Source: Struthio camelus
Taxonomy: Eukaryota; Chordata; Aves; Struthioniformes; Struthionidae
Length of the DNA: 64,000 nt
NCBI RefSeq assembly: GCF_040807025.1
Contig: NC_090952.1
Coordinates: 24,239,068 to 24,303,067, forward strand
Reading direction: 5' to 3'
Shown: piece after piece, positions 1 to 49,932 of the stretch
Position numbering within the stretch: the first letter of the stretch is position 1
Layout of the letters: the number at the start of each line of letters is the position of its first letter
Made by a program: the position numbers and the translations under genes
The notes under the pieces: model-generated
Seen by the model: the letters and a program-made list of their open reading frames with translations, nothing else
The model's database searches: none
What the model was told of the DNA's origin: nothing

Positions 1-2189
1 TCCAGCCGGCTGCAGTCACCCCGGAAGAAGGAAGGAGATGAGGACTTCTCCTGGGGCCCTGCGCCCGGTGCTGCGGTGGCAGGAGCCCTGCCTGCACCCG
101 GCCAGTGCAGCGATGCGCCGGCTGCTCGCTGGAGCGCTGCTCGCCCCTGTTGAGCGAGATTTAACGGCCCGAGCATTTAAAAACGCACGGGGAAATGGCA
201 CTCGGCCCTCTGGAATGATTTCTACGTGCCGCTGCCCTTCTCCGGTGACACAAAGAGTGAGAATGGTGGGCCAAGGGAAGCACTGGAAATTCGGTCCCCA
301 AATGCAGTGACGGTACATTTAGTAGAGCCAGTCCCTTTCCTCGGCCGCCGGCAGGCGGGGAGCTCAGCTGCCTTGAGGAGCAGCTTTACAAGGAAAGCAG
401 ATTTGCTTTAATCTTTATGCTTCTTTTCTGCCCTGCTCAACAGGAGTCCAAATCCCGGCGCGCTCCCCTGCCCGTCCCGCTCCGGTGACGCCGCTGCAGG
501 GCTTTGCTCAGCAACCCGCAGGCACCTGGCCCTCCGCGGCGGCCACGGTGCTCGGAGCCGACCGGCTCCTGCGCCGCCCGCCCTCGAGCCAGGCCGGGCC
601 GGCTGCGTAATCCCCGCCGCCGCTCGGCAGCGCTGGGTTCGTGGGGCCGGGGCGGATGCACGCGCCTGCCCCGCGCTGCTGCGGTCCCGCTGCTTGGGCT
701 TGTGCCAGCAAGTGAGGGCGAGCGCTGGGTGTTGTTAGCAGGATGCAGAAACTCATTTCGGAGCCGGCCCGTGCGGTCTTCGGTTGCCAGCTGTATGGGA
801 AAGCGGGCAGGATAATGATCATCCGCGGGAGCTCCATGTTTTTCCCTCTTTGCAGCCTGGGCAGCTGGCTGAGCGCGTGGCCTGACAGGCTCTGTCCTGG
901 CACGCGCAGGAGTATTTGGGCAATGTAAGAGGGAACACGGCAAATGGCACAGCCGCCCGGGCGTGACTTGCAGCAGATGTTTCACGGGAAACTGGAAAGA
1001 AAGCAAGAAACAAAATCTCAGCAGCACACGACGTGGCCTTTTAGGTTTGCCGGGATGCTTTTTTGTTGTTCGAGGCCCCACAGGATCGTATGGAGCTGCG
1101 GCTTTTTCCAGCAGCAACGACAACGATCCCCTCTGAGAGGCCAGCGAGTGCCTTTTGGCTCTGCTCACCGCGTCCGCTTCTGCAGAGGACGGCAGCGGCC
1201 CGAGGGAGGGGAGCGCGGCCGCCAGAGCAGCCCGGCCGACAGCCCCCTGCTCTGCCCAGACCCTGCGCGGGCCCCTTTGAAAGGAAATTATGAAAAATAA
1301 AATCTGGAGGGGCCGCAACTGAGCGAGTGCAAACCCCGAAGGGCCACCGCGCCGCGGGGAGGTAGCACCGGCGGGCCGGGCTGGGGGCCCGGCCATCTCG
1401 AGGGTGGGCAGCCGGCTCTGACGCTTGACGGATGAGCTGTTCCGCCCTGGCCCGTTCGGCAGCAGCAGTTGCCCTGCTGGGATCTGGAGGCACAGCGCGC
1501 GTATACGTGCGTGGGAATCGGGTTGTCTCAACGAGGCGGGAGCCTGAACTAACCTGCCAAAGCCGGGGAGCGAGGTGCGAACGAGCGGCAGGACCTCCCA
1601 CCGCAGCAAGGACTCCCGCCGGGGCTGGAGTTCAGCTGCAACCATTTCCCCGTCCTCTGGTGAAGTGCATCAGCCCATCTACCCGTTTCACACACATCTG
1701 CTTAAATGAGTATATACATATATACATACACATATATATATATAAATATATATATATATATCTTTTCATATATATCTCATATATAATTTTATCTCCCACC
1801 TCATGGGGCCAGCAAGACGCTTCTAGCAGCGCTGGCCAAGCACAAGGCTAGCTGGCTAGTTTGTGTTTTAATGGAATTTAACCTGATTTAAAAAGATGAT
1901 GCTCGCTGCTCGGCGACTTAACGCAGGGTGAGCAGCTTAGCTCCTCTGCCCCGACCCCTCCGCAGGAAGCGTGAATCGTTTTGCCCTTGCGTTTCTCCGC
2001 CGACAGCTGCAAAAGCTCTGTGCTCACCAGAGACCACCTCAGGCGTACTAGCGCAGAGCCTGCAGCGCTGGCGTACAACCCTCTCCCCTGTTAGTAGAAA
2101 CATAGTTCAGAGAGGGGAAATAGCCCTTAATACAGCAGTGCTGTTAAGACTGGGGGGATATCAGTAATTTTTTTAACCTGCTTTTAGGC
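1..2189. other. GC-rich flank upstream of FRMD7, no recognised gene
   Basis: Mostly GC- and CpG-rich up to about 1650, then a TA-rich microsatellite, then mixed sequence. Several long open frames exist on both strands. The longest is a 402-codon ATG frame on the - strand at 437-1645, rich in Arg, Pro, Ala and Ser. None resembles a known family, and the overlapping open frames on the + strand fit a low stop-codon density in GC-rich DNA. Confidence 0.5.
1708..1790. repeat. TA-rich microsatellite
   Basis: Irregular runs of TATATA, with ATAC and ATCT interruptions, about 0.6 kb upstream of the FRMD7 start codon. Confidence 0.8.
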
Positions 2190-2369
2190 ATTCAGTTCCT
2201 CTGCTTCAGCCTCCGGTCCAGAGAGACGCCTGCACCTGCGATCGCAGCCTTCGCCGTGCAGCCGCGAGGGAGATGATGCGCGCCAGGAGAGCCGGGCTTG
2301 CCTTGCCGGCACGCTGCTCAGACCGCTAGCTCGCCCGCGCTCGCTGCGAGCCCAGCCGCCGCCTCGACG
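2190..2369 (+). promoter_or_regulatory. FRMD7: FRMD7 5'UTR / proximal promoter region
   Basis: CpG-containing GC-rich sequence directly before the FRMD7 start codon. No TATA box is seen at a useful distance. The transcription start is not visible in sequence, so the left border is a guess based on base composition. Confidence 0.45.
2273..2329 (+). CDS. Short upstream ORF in the FRMD7 leader (18 codons)
   Basis: Tandem ATG ATG begins an 18-residue frame that ends at TAG (2327-2329), 40 bases before the FRMD7 start codon. It lies in a different frame from FRMD7. If the transcript starts upstream of 2273 it could reduce FRMD7 translation. Nothing in the peptide is recognisable, so any role would be positional. 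Confidence 0.35.
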   Translation: MMRARRAGLALPARCSDR

Positions 2370-10187
<7,818 letters not shown>

Positions 10188-11240
10188 CGGGGCGGCGAGC
10201 GCCGTGCTGCACGCCTGCCGCGTGTGCTGCAGAGGGTTGTTGACGGGCGACGAGGGCGCCCTCGGGCGTACCCAGGCCCTGCGCCGCCGCCACGGCCCCC
10301 CGAGGCGTCCCGCACCCCAGGGGACGCGGAGCAGGGCGGGCGGTGGGCCGTCGGAGGGGACCGACCGCTCCGGGAGCTGCCGGAGGCTCTGTCTTTTCCC
10401 CAGCCTGTTTTGAGCGCGAGCCCTTCGGGCAAGGCACCCCATAGCGACGCTCACCAAGTGTTTCGAGCAGCGTCCCGCGGCGGCTGGGAAAAGGGTTAAC
10501 GAAGCCCGCGGTGCTGCACACCCGTTCGCCCCCACCGCGCGCCAGCCGCAGCTCCAGCGCCCCGGCCCCTCCGCGTCCGGCCTCATCAAGTGACGGGGGA
10601 AAACGGCTCACAGGAGGGGGAGGCAGGAAAAAAAAGAAAATGCAGGCAGCTGGTGCTCACCCCTGGCAGCAGGAAGTTTGCTGTCACCATGGTGCTTCTA
10701 ACCGTCCCCGTTTGCACAATGTTATTTTCACCAGGGCTGTTTCCATAAAGAAGTTATACCAGAAGAAGCGGGAGAAGGGAATTCTTGAAATCCACAGGGT
10801 GGCAGGAAACTGCTTTAGTCATGGGTCCCTGAAAGAGCATAGGTATGAAAGTGCTTGAAGCAGAAGTATATTTGGAAAAAAAAAAAAATTGCTCTACGCT
10901 AGAACTACAGGAAACCACATAGGAAAGGGGTCCTGGGGAAGTAAAGAATGATGCTATTTCTGTAAGATTTTAGGGGAGGATTTTGTTACTTTTCTTTAAG
11001 AACAACCCTGTAAGATTCTGTAGGATGCTGCTGCTGCAAGGAGAGCGCCAGCCCAGTAAATCCACAGCTAGGATAATCACTGCGACCTGCGAGAATGGAT
11101 TTCAGAAAGGAGGAAGCTGGGGGAAAAGACAGAAAAGAGGTTAGTTGCAACGCAAGAAGTAGGCTTCTGGGTACTGCCACACCCTACGCATCTCTGTTCT
11201 TCATTTTAAGAGCTGGTCAATAAAGACAAGTTGCTCACAC
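10188..11240 (+). other. FRMD7: FRMD7 3'UTR (tentative)
   Basis: Sequence after the FRMD7 stop. GC-rich composition gives way to average composition at about 10.6 kb. A consensus AATAAA at 11219-11224, followed by a GT-rich stretch, is the best visible poly(A) signal. Earlier cleavage sites cannot be excluded. Confidence 0.45.
11219..11224 (+). terminator. FRMD7: Candidate FRMD7 poly(A) signal AATAAA
   Basis: A canonical hexamer about 1.03 kb after the stop codon, followed within 30 bases by GAGTTTTGTGTTCC, a GT-rich downstream element. It is chosen because no other AATAAA is seen between it and the stop. Confidence 0.45.
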
Positions 11241-11907
11241 CTGAGTTTTGTGTTCCTCTTTGCAGCAGCTGGCCCCTGTGGAAGCTGCACCTCCAACGCT
11301 GCAGGCACCTCCCAGCCGCCTTGCTCTGCGCCCCACGGCTCCCAGGCAGCCAGGGATGCTCCACTGAGCCGCCAGGCTGGCTTCCCTCTCCCACCGCTGC
11401 TTGCTGGCTCCCTCTGCGCTTTCAGTGTCTCGGCGACAGCAGCCTCCCCGAGATTCACTGAACGCTGCTCAAAACGACCACATTCTTGGTTGGCCGCCCA
11501 AAGAACTGTGTTAGATCAACAAGAGGGCACGCTGGAGGTTTGCTTTTGCTCAAGGCTGGCCTGTGCTGGAAAAGCTGTGAGCTACCTGGACCCCACATGC
11601 TGCTCTGAGTCAGGCCCAGACACTATTAAAAACAAAAACAAACAAACAAAAACAACTTTCTGGCCACACAGAGCTGTTTCTTCCCTTTCCCAAAGCTCTG
11701 CACTTGGGAAAGGGCAAGAGTCACCTCTCAATACAGCATTTAAGTATGGCAGCCTACATGCATGATTTGGTAGAGAAGAGCAGCGTTTCAAACACAAAAT
11801 GTACATAAGGCCTTCAGACAACATCCCTTAAAGGGTCGTACCTAAAACACACAGGCAAAGCATAGGGAGGTATAGGCAAAGGTGGGCTCAGGCCAGCTTT
11901 CCTTTGA

Positions 11908-12313
11908 GCATAAGACTGCAAGAGCTGGGCCTGTTCAGCCTGGAGAAGAGAAGACTGAGAGGGGATCTCATCAACGTCTACAAGTATCTGAAGGGGGAGT
12001 GTCAAGAGGATGAGGCCAGCCTCTTCTCCGTGGTGCCCAGCAACAGGACAAGAGGCAACGGGCAGAAACTGAACCACAGGAAGTTCCATCTGAACCTGAG
12101 AAAAAACTTCTTGACTGTGAGGGTGACAGAGCATTGGAACAGGTTGCCCAGAGAGGTAGTGGAGTCTCCTTCCCTGGAGATCTTCAAAAGCCGTCTGGAT
12201 GTGATCCTGGGCAATATGCTCTAGGTGACCCTGCTTGAACAGGGAGGTTGGACTAGATGATCTCCAGAGGTCCCATCCAACCTAAACGATTCTGTGATTC
12301 TGTGATTCTATGG
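11908..12313 (+). mobile_element. CR1 LINE 3' end fragment
   Basis: The + strand frame to the TAG at 12222-12224 reads [20 protein letters not shown] and later [20 protein letters not shown], the conserved C-terminal end of the CR1 reverse transcriptase ORF. The 3'UTR follows and ends in ATTCTGTG/ATTCTATG octamers at about 12290-12312, the CR1 terminus. The copy is 5'-truncated, as is usual for CR1. About 100 codons carry no stop or frameshift, which suggests moderate age. It lies between the 3' ends of the two convergent genes. Confidence 0.9.
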
Positions 12314-14700
12314 CCCCGACGAGGCAGCAGCCCTCCTGAGAGAGATAAGAGCACAGCTACGCTGCTCACCTCCAGGAACTGCCAGCCCTGGCATTCGAGA
12401 CAGAAGACCGTGCTGGGAAAAATCGGATAGCGGGGCCTCCTCCTAGCACTGAGAAGGAGGAACAAGGACTTGGGAAGGAACTATTTTTGGATTTTTCCAT
12501 TGACTAGAGAGCACTGGGGCACACTGTGTGCACTGTGACTTAGCACATCCTACATGATGGTCAACAATAGCAGAGGAACAAAGCAGCCAGTGAGTAAGTG
12601 ACAGAAATTACCATTCTCAACCTAAGCTGATTGCATGAACTAGTTTTCCTGGGACTGACATAGGAATAATCACAGTAAGCAGTGGCTTTCATGTCAAGGA
12701 ACAACTGAAATAACCCCGGAATAAGTCCTTCCTCATGGTACCTGTATGGTACCTTCTCAGCCCTGTTTACCAAGAAGGAGGTCAGAAGAAACACCGAATA
12801 TCTGTTAAATGATTATCACTAGGCAAAAAAGTGAGCGCAGAACAGTAACACGGAATGATTTGGTCCGCTGACAGTGAAAGAAAGATAGCGATACCAGGGA
12901 AAACGCCAGCTTCTATAGCCCTTGTGACAGTATTAAAGGGTGGGGGGACAACAACATTATAGTGTCAACACATTCTTCAGCTACTCCATGCCTCTAGACT
13001 GAAGTAATTCGAGTTACTAAAATGTATCACTGCAGATAAAGCTACTCTTGAAATTCAAAATGCAAGATATTTGGCAACTCTTTAGGTACGGGTATATATG
13101 ACAGGATATAAAAGCAGCAAATGGTACACAGTGTATATTAAAACAAACCTTAAACAACTTTGGAGAAGTACTAAAAGAGGTTTTAAGGTGCTTAATTCAT
13201 TTCTACACTTAAGCATAACTTCATTTATTGGAAAATATGAAATAATGCAAGCCAACATACATAACACTAAAACTTTGCAAAGAGGAAAATAACTTTATTC
13301 CAGTGTTAAGTCATAAAACAGTGTGATAAAAATCATACCTTTAACAATTGCTAACCTTTGTGCAAACATTAAGAAACTGCATACTTTCCTATTTGACTAG
13401 ACATTCAACTGAATGCAAGAACAGGTTTTCAGGATTACTACATGTTCACTGTACAAAAGTGTATTAGAGGAATCAGACCAGGGATTTTAAGAACCCTTAC
13501 ACTGATAAAGGACTCAGCTACCAAAGACCAAATACATTTCTCTATTCTGTGATTCAGACTACTTTAAGACTTCTTCAGTATCAATTCTGCTCAGTCGACA
13601 GTGGGAAAACGTAACAAATAAGATAGTTCCTGCATGAATATTTTGATAAATCTTTCCGTTGGCTATCTACCAGCAACAGGATACTGCCGATTAAGTTACA
13701 CAGTTCATCAATGACTAACACATGGGGGCTGGGAGGGGGGCAGAAAGACAGCTCTTCTCTGGAAACCAGTAATACAGACATCCATTCTTAAGAGTTAAAT
13801 TACAGTCTTAGGATGCACAGAGACTTTAGGAGCTGAAATGCCACATGCAGTGCAGTAAAACTGTTTCTTGAATGGACTGTATTATGAAGAGAAGGAGGCT
13901 GTTCTATACATCTGTGGATTAATCAATCTCCACACTGCCCTACGAGGTAGGTATACATCCCACCCATCTCACAAGAAGAGAACAGGCACCATAGTTTGGC
14001 AGCTTGTTACAGTCGTAGCACAAACAGCGCAGGTTTCAGTTTCCTCTTTAACTCACTAACACCAGCTCCTTAGAATCATTAGAGTTGCATAGATTAAAGC
14101 CCTTCCACAAAGGAGGGAGAGCCACCAATGACAATATTCAGGAGAAATTCCCATCACCTCTCCTCCCCTCAGCCTCCCGTCTCAAAGAACACCTTAAGGG
14201 AGGCGACACAGAAGTAAAAACATGTTTTTAATTCTGCGAAATGAGTACGGCTCTCTGAAATGAGAGCTGGGATGAGACTGCTGAAGTGAAAGCCGCGGTA
14301 ACTGTGGCGCAGGCCTTTTTGTACCTTGAATCCACAACACTGAGTTCACAATTAAGTCAGAATGTTTTAAAAACCTCTACAGCGTTGTCACTGGCACTGC
14401 ACGTTCCTCTGAGCACACAGATCCTGAAGGCTCCTCTTTAGGCATGAAATCAAACCGAACCCTGGTGCTGCTCCGGCTGTGAGCATCCCCCGGGGCGCAG
14501 CAGCTGGCAGGTGTCCTCCAAACAAGAACAGCAGTGGGGGGACCTAGACCTTTTCAAAATACCCATGCAACTCTGTGCCAAGGAACAATTTTGCTCAACT
14601 ACGACACAAATTTAAGAGGTATATCCATACCTTTGCACATTTACTAAAATCCAGAATAAAATGCACAACAGAACAAGCTCATGAAAGTTTACAGAACTTA
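12314..14700. other. Intergenic DNA between FRMD7 and STK26
   Basis: AT-rich unique-looking sequence with no exon, RNA gene or recognised repeat. Part of it may belong to an extended STK26 3'UTR if cleavage occurs beyond 14.7 kb; TTTATT, the complement of AATAAA, also occurs at 13294-13299. Confidence 0.5.
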
Positions 14701-16628
14701 AATATTTATTTTTAAACCATTTAAAACCCCCCTCCAAACACTGAAATAAGCTTCATCTATAAACAGATTTACAAGACTAACAACTACAGAAGCTAGAGGA
14801 ACACTACAGTTTGTTTCTGTGATGCAGTTATTTTGTAAAGCTTCAAATCAACTGTATTTACAACGTTTGCTGCTTTTACATTTATAAAAATATTTATTTA
14901 ATCCATAACATTATTGTTTTCAAAAACTATTTCCAGACTTTTTTCTCAGATATAAATTCTAATTGAATTTCAGTTTTATATAGCAGATGAAAGATTTAAA
15001 CAGAAACATTTTTTTTAAAATTAAAACAAGGAGTTAAAAGTAATTTTTTTTACAGTGTAGGCACCATTGAAAATAATTGTCCTTGGCATATCTAACCACC
15101 ATCTCTCACAAGTGTCCTTTATATAAAAACGATGTAATGGCAACAATTTGACTAAAAAAATGCAGTATTTACTTGCACACCATTACTTTTTCAATATTTG
15201 GCAGATATATTTCAGATTCTTTTAAAATGACTTTTGTGCAAAAACAAAATGTGCAGGTCTGAACCATAAAATAAACACACCCAGCCTTTATCAAAAATAA
15301 ATTTACACCAACAGTTCCACAGCTAAGTACTGAAAAACAATCCCAGTTCAAAACTTCAGCATAATATACATACTGGGTTGAAAAAGGAAAACAAACCAAA
15401 AAAAAAGAAACAAACAAACAAAAAAAAAAAGAAAAAGAAGATATTACCCATCTAGCAGTACCATAAATATATAACTGAAAGCAACTTTATAGTCTTACCT
15501 ACTTTTTATGAGGAAGGAAAAAAAAAAAAAAAATCACTCCGTACTGCACAGTACTACCTTTTTGTGAAAGAATATCTATAACTCAGTTATTTGCATATTA
15601 ACTGGTAAATACATATTTAAAATACACTTTCAGAAAATTATAAACAAATTATGTTGATGTACTGTATTTAATGTACTTAAGAACAAAAACGTGTATAAAT
15701 ATCTTACAGGAGAAACAACACCACCACACAGAACGCTGGTGTTACGCTTATACCTGCTTGCGAGGTATGTATCATGCGACGCTCGGCTTCTCTGGCTCCC
15801 TTCCACCCAGGCATGTATACTCAGAGGAAAAAAAATTAAATTAAATTAAACTGGACTTCAGATTTTGTCCATTATTGCCAAAAGCCCCACCCCCTCAACT
15901 GTATTGCTTTAATTTTCCTACCATGATGAATAAGATTGAATTACTACTTCAAAACCTGTTCTAAAAGGTAATACATGTACTGTACATCAGGATACTCCTG
16001 TTGCTACATATCACCTGCAAACTAGTGACATATTGCTCTCAAATGTATATGATCATAGAGCTGCCTAAAATACTGTACCAATTTAGAATTAGAGTAGATA
16101 CTGTTGCAGGTTTATTTTTCAGGGCATGATAACTATATGCTGGTTGAAGCAGGTGCTACAGCAATACCTTTGCCACTACGTTACACGTTTTGAATATGCT
16201 TGTGAAAAAGCTATTTTCTCTGAAGCTTGTTAGTGATTTACAAAAGTTTAACTCATGAATACAAAAGATCTGTACATCCCCATGTACAGAAACAAAATAG
16301 CATCAAAATGTACTGTACTTGCACTTCCTATTAACTAAAGTAATGGTTATTTCTAAAAGCAAAACCGCACCTCAACACTTATCAGATTAAACAGGTGAAA
16401 CTACAATATTAAAAGTTGTTCTTTACAAAATAATTTCCTGAAAATATAAAACCATGTGCACTGCCACAAAATAATTGAGTAGGTTCTTCCAAATCCTCAG
16501 TCACCATCAATATGTTGCAAAGATCCAAAAGGCACAAGGAGCTCATGAGCTAAGCACTGCCAAGCTTGAAGTAGTTTGGTGGGTTTCACTGGGTCCATAC
16601 GAAACAGCAGTCAATTATGTGAAGTTTC
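14700..16628 (-). other. STK26: STK26 3'UTR (tentative)
   Basis: AT-rich DNA following the STK26 stop, with no other gene. Complementary AATAAA hexamers occur at 14893-14898 and 14705-14710 on the - strand, giving a 3'UTR of about 1.7-1.9 kb, plausible for this gene. The exact end cannot be read from sequence. Confidence 0.45.
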
Positions 16629-47724
<31,096 letters not shown>

Positions 47725-48152
47725 GGCGGGCTGCGGCGGCCGGGCGCCGCCCGCTGCTCCCCTCTCTCGGCCTCCCGGCTCCTAGGCGGCGGCAGCGGCG
47801 GCGGCGGCGGGGCCTGGAAGGACAAAGCGGCGGGGAGGCGGCTTCAGCGCGGGCCGCGCTCCCTCCTTTCCCTCCCCGCGCGGCCCGCCCTGCCCGGGAG
47901 CCGCCCGCCCGCCCGCCGGCTCGGCTCACCTCGCGGGGCTGGGGCCGGGCTGCGCGACGCGGGCGGCGAAGGGAGGGGGGGTCGCTAGCGTCGCTCTCCC
48001 ATGCCCGCCGGGCTCCTAGCAGCGGCCCTGCCGGCTGGCGCCGCTCGCCCTGCCCATGCCCCCCCTCCCCGGGCGCGGCGCGGCGCGGGGGCGGCGGCCG
48101 GCGCGCTGCGGGGCCCCCCCCGGAGAGGCGCGAGGGCTGGCGGCTGTCGGCG

Positions 48153-48186
48153 CGGCTGGGGCTGGGGCTGGGGCTGGGGCTGGGCT
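48153..48186. repeat. (GGGGCT)n hexamer repeat in the promoter CpG island
   Basis: About five tandem GGGGCT units, 430-460 bases upstream of the STK26 start codon. Each unit gives a run of at least three G, so G-quadruplex formation on the + strand is possible. Confidence 0.85.
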
Positions 48187-48195
48187 CAGAGCGCC

Positions 48196-48438
48196 ATGGC
48201 GGGCTCCGACAAGAGGCAGCGGCTGCTGTACGGCGGCGGCGGCGGCTCCTTCCGTCTCAGCTCTGGCCTCGCGGGGCGGAGCTGCCGCCGCCGCCGCCGC
48301 ACGGGCCGCGGCGTCAGCTGCCCCCGCCTCTCCGACCGCCTCGGGCCGCCGGGCGGGCGCGGAGGGAGGGGCGGCGGCGGCCGCCTCGGCGCGGGGACCC
48401 GCTCGGCCACGCGCGTGTGTCACCGTCCCGCGCCCTGA
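48196..48438 (+). CDS. Possible divergent open frame (80 codons), probably not a gene
   Basis: A + strand ATG in the strong context GCGCCATGGC opens a frame beginning MAGSDKRQRLLYGGGGGSF, head to head with STK26 and about 470 bases away. The first 20 codons look protein-like. The rest is Arg/Gly-rich and ends inside the first minisatellite unit. No good splice donor is seen, and I recognise no family. Divergent non-coding transcription from the CpG island would be a simpler explanation. Confidence 0.15.
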   Translation: MAGSDKRQRLLYGGGGGSFRLSSGLAGRSCRRRRRTGRGVSCPRLSDRLGPPGGRGGRGGGGRLGAGTRSATRVCHRPAP

Positions 48439-49932
48439 GACGCGCCGTCGCGGCGTGTGGGGCCGCGGGCGTGTGGCACCGTCCCGCGTGTCCTGAGACG
48501 CCCTGTCACAGCGTGTGGGGCCGCGGGCGTGTGGCACTGTCCCGCGTGTCCTGAGACGCCCTGTCACGGCGTGTGGGGCCGCGGGCGTGTGGCACCGTCC
48601 CGCGTGTCCTGAGACGCCCTGTCACAGCGTGTGGGGCTGAGGGCATGTGGCACCGTCCCGCGTGTCCTGAGACGCCCTGTCACAGCGTGTGGGGCTGAGG
48701 ACATGTGGCACCGTCCCGCGTGTCCTGAGATGCCCTGTCACAGCGTGTGGGGCTGAGGGCGTGTGGCACTGTCCCGCGTGTCCTGAGACGCGCTGTCACG
48801 GCGTGTGGGGCTGAGGGCATGTGGCACTGTCCCGCGTGTCCTGAGACGCGCTGTCGCGGCATGTGGGGCCGCAGGCGTGTGGCACCATCCTGCGCCCTGA
48901 GATGCGCCGTCACGGCGTGTGGGACAGCGGGTGTGTGTCACCGTCCTGCGCCTTGAGACGCGTCGTCGCGGCATGTGGGGCCACGGGCGTGTGTCACCGT
49001 CCCATGCCCTGAGACGCCCTGTCACGGCGTGTGGGGCCGCGGGCGTGTGGCACTGTCCCGTGCCTTGAGACGCGCCGTTGCGGCGTGTGGGGCTGCGGGC
49101 GTGTGTCACCGTCCCGCGTGTCCTGAGACGGGCCATCACAGCGTGTGGGGCCGCGGGCGTGTGGCACCGTCCCGCGCCTTGAGACGCGCCATCGCGGCGT
49201 GTGGGGCCGCGGGCGTGTGGCACTGTCCCGCGTGTCCTGAGACGCCCTGTCACAGCGTGTGGGGCCGCGGGCATGTGGCACCGTCCTGCGTGTCCTGAGA
49301 TGCCCTGTCAAGGCGTGTGGGGCTGCGGGCGTGTGTCACCGTCCCGCGCCCTGAGACGCCCTGTCACAGCGTGTGGGGCTGAGGGCGTGTGGCACTGTCC
49401 CGCGTGTCCTGAGACGCGCTGTCGCGGCATGTGGGGCCGCAGGCGTGTGGCACCATCCTGCGCCCTGAGATGCGCCGTCACGGCGTGTGGGACCGCGGGT
49501 GTGTGTCACCGTCCTGCGCCTTGAGACGCGTCGTCGCGGCATGTGGGGCCACGGGCGTGTGTCACCGTCCCATGCCCTGAGACGCCCTGTCACGGCGTGT
49601 GGGGCCGCGGGCGTGTGGCACTGTCCCGTGCCTTGAGACGCGCCGTTGCGGCGTGTGGGGCTGCGGGCGTGTGTCACCGTCCCGCGTGTCCTGAGACGGG
49701 CCATCACAGCGTGTGGGGCCGCGGGCGTGTGGCACCGTCCCGCGCCTTGAGACGGGCCGTCACGGCATGTGGGGCCGTGGGCGTGTGGCACCGTCCCGCG
49801 CCTTGAGACGGGCCGTCACGGCGTGTGGGGCCGCGGGCGTGTGGCACTGTCCCGCGCCTTGAGACACGCCGTCGCGGCGTGTGGGGCCGCGGGCATGTGG
49901 CACCGTCCCGCGCCCTGAGACGCCCTGTCACG
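48411..49932. repeat. CpG-rich 56/58-bp minisatellite, 27 copies
   Basis: The landmark CTGAGAYG/TTGAGAYG recurs 27 times. Successive spacings are 58 bp where the unit has GCGTGTCCTGAG and 56 bp where it has GCGCCCTGAG or GCGCCTTGAG. Each unit also has GTGTGGGGC and GTGTGGCAC-like blocks and about eight CpG sites. The array is contiguous with the STK26 CpG island and starts about 690 bases upstream of its ATG. Open frames on both strands arise from repeat composition, not from genes. Confidence 0.97.

Noticed and set aside
48411-49932. Minisatellite units as CTCF sites
   Set aside because: CCGCGGGCGTGTGGCAC looks like a CTCF core but has seven bases instead of four between the CCGCG and GGCA halves.
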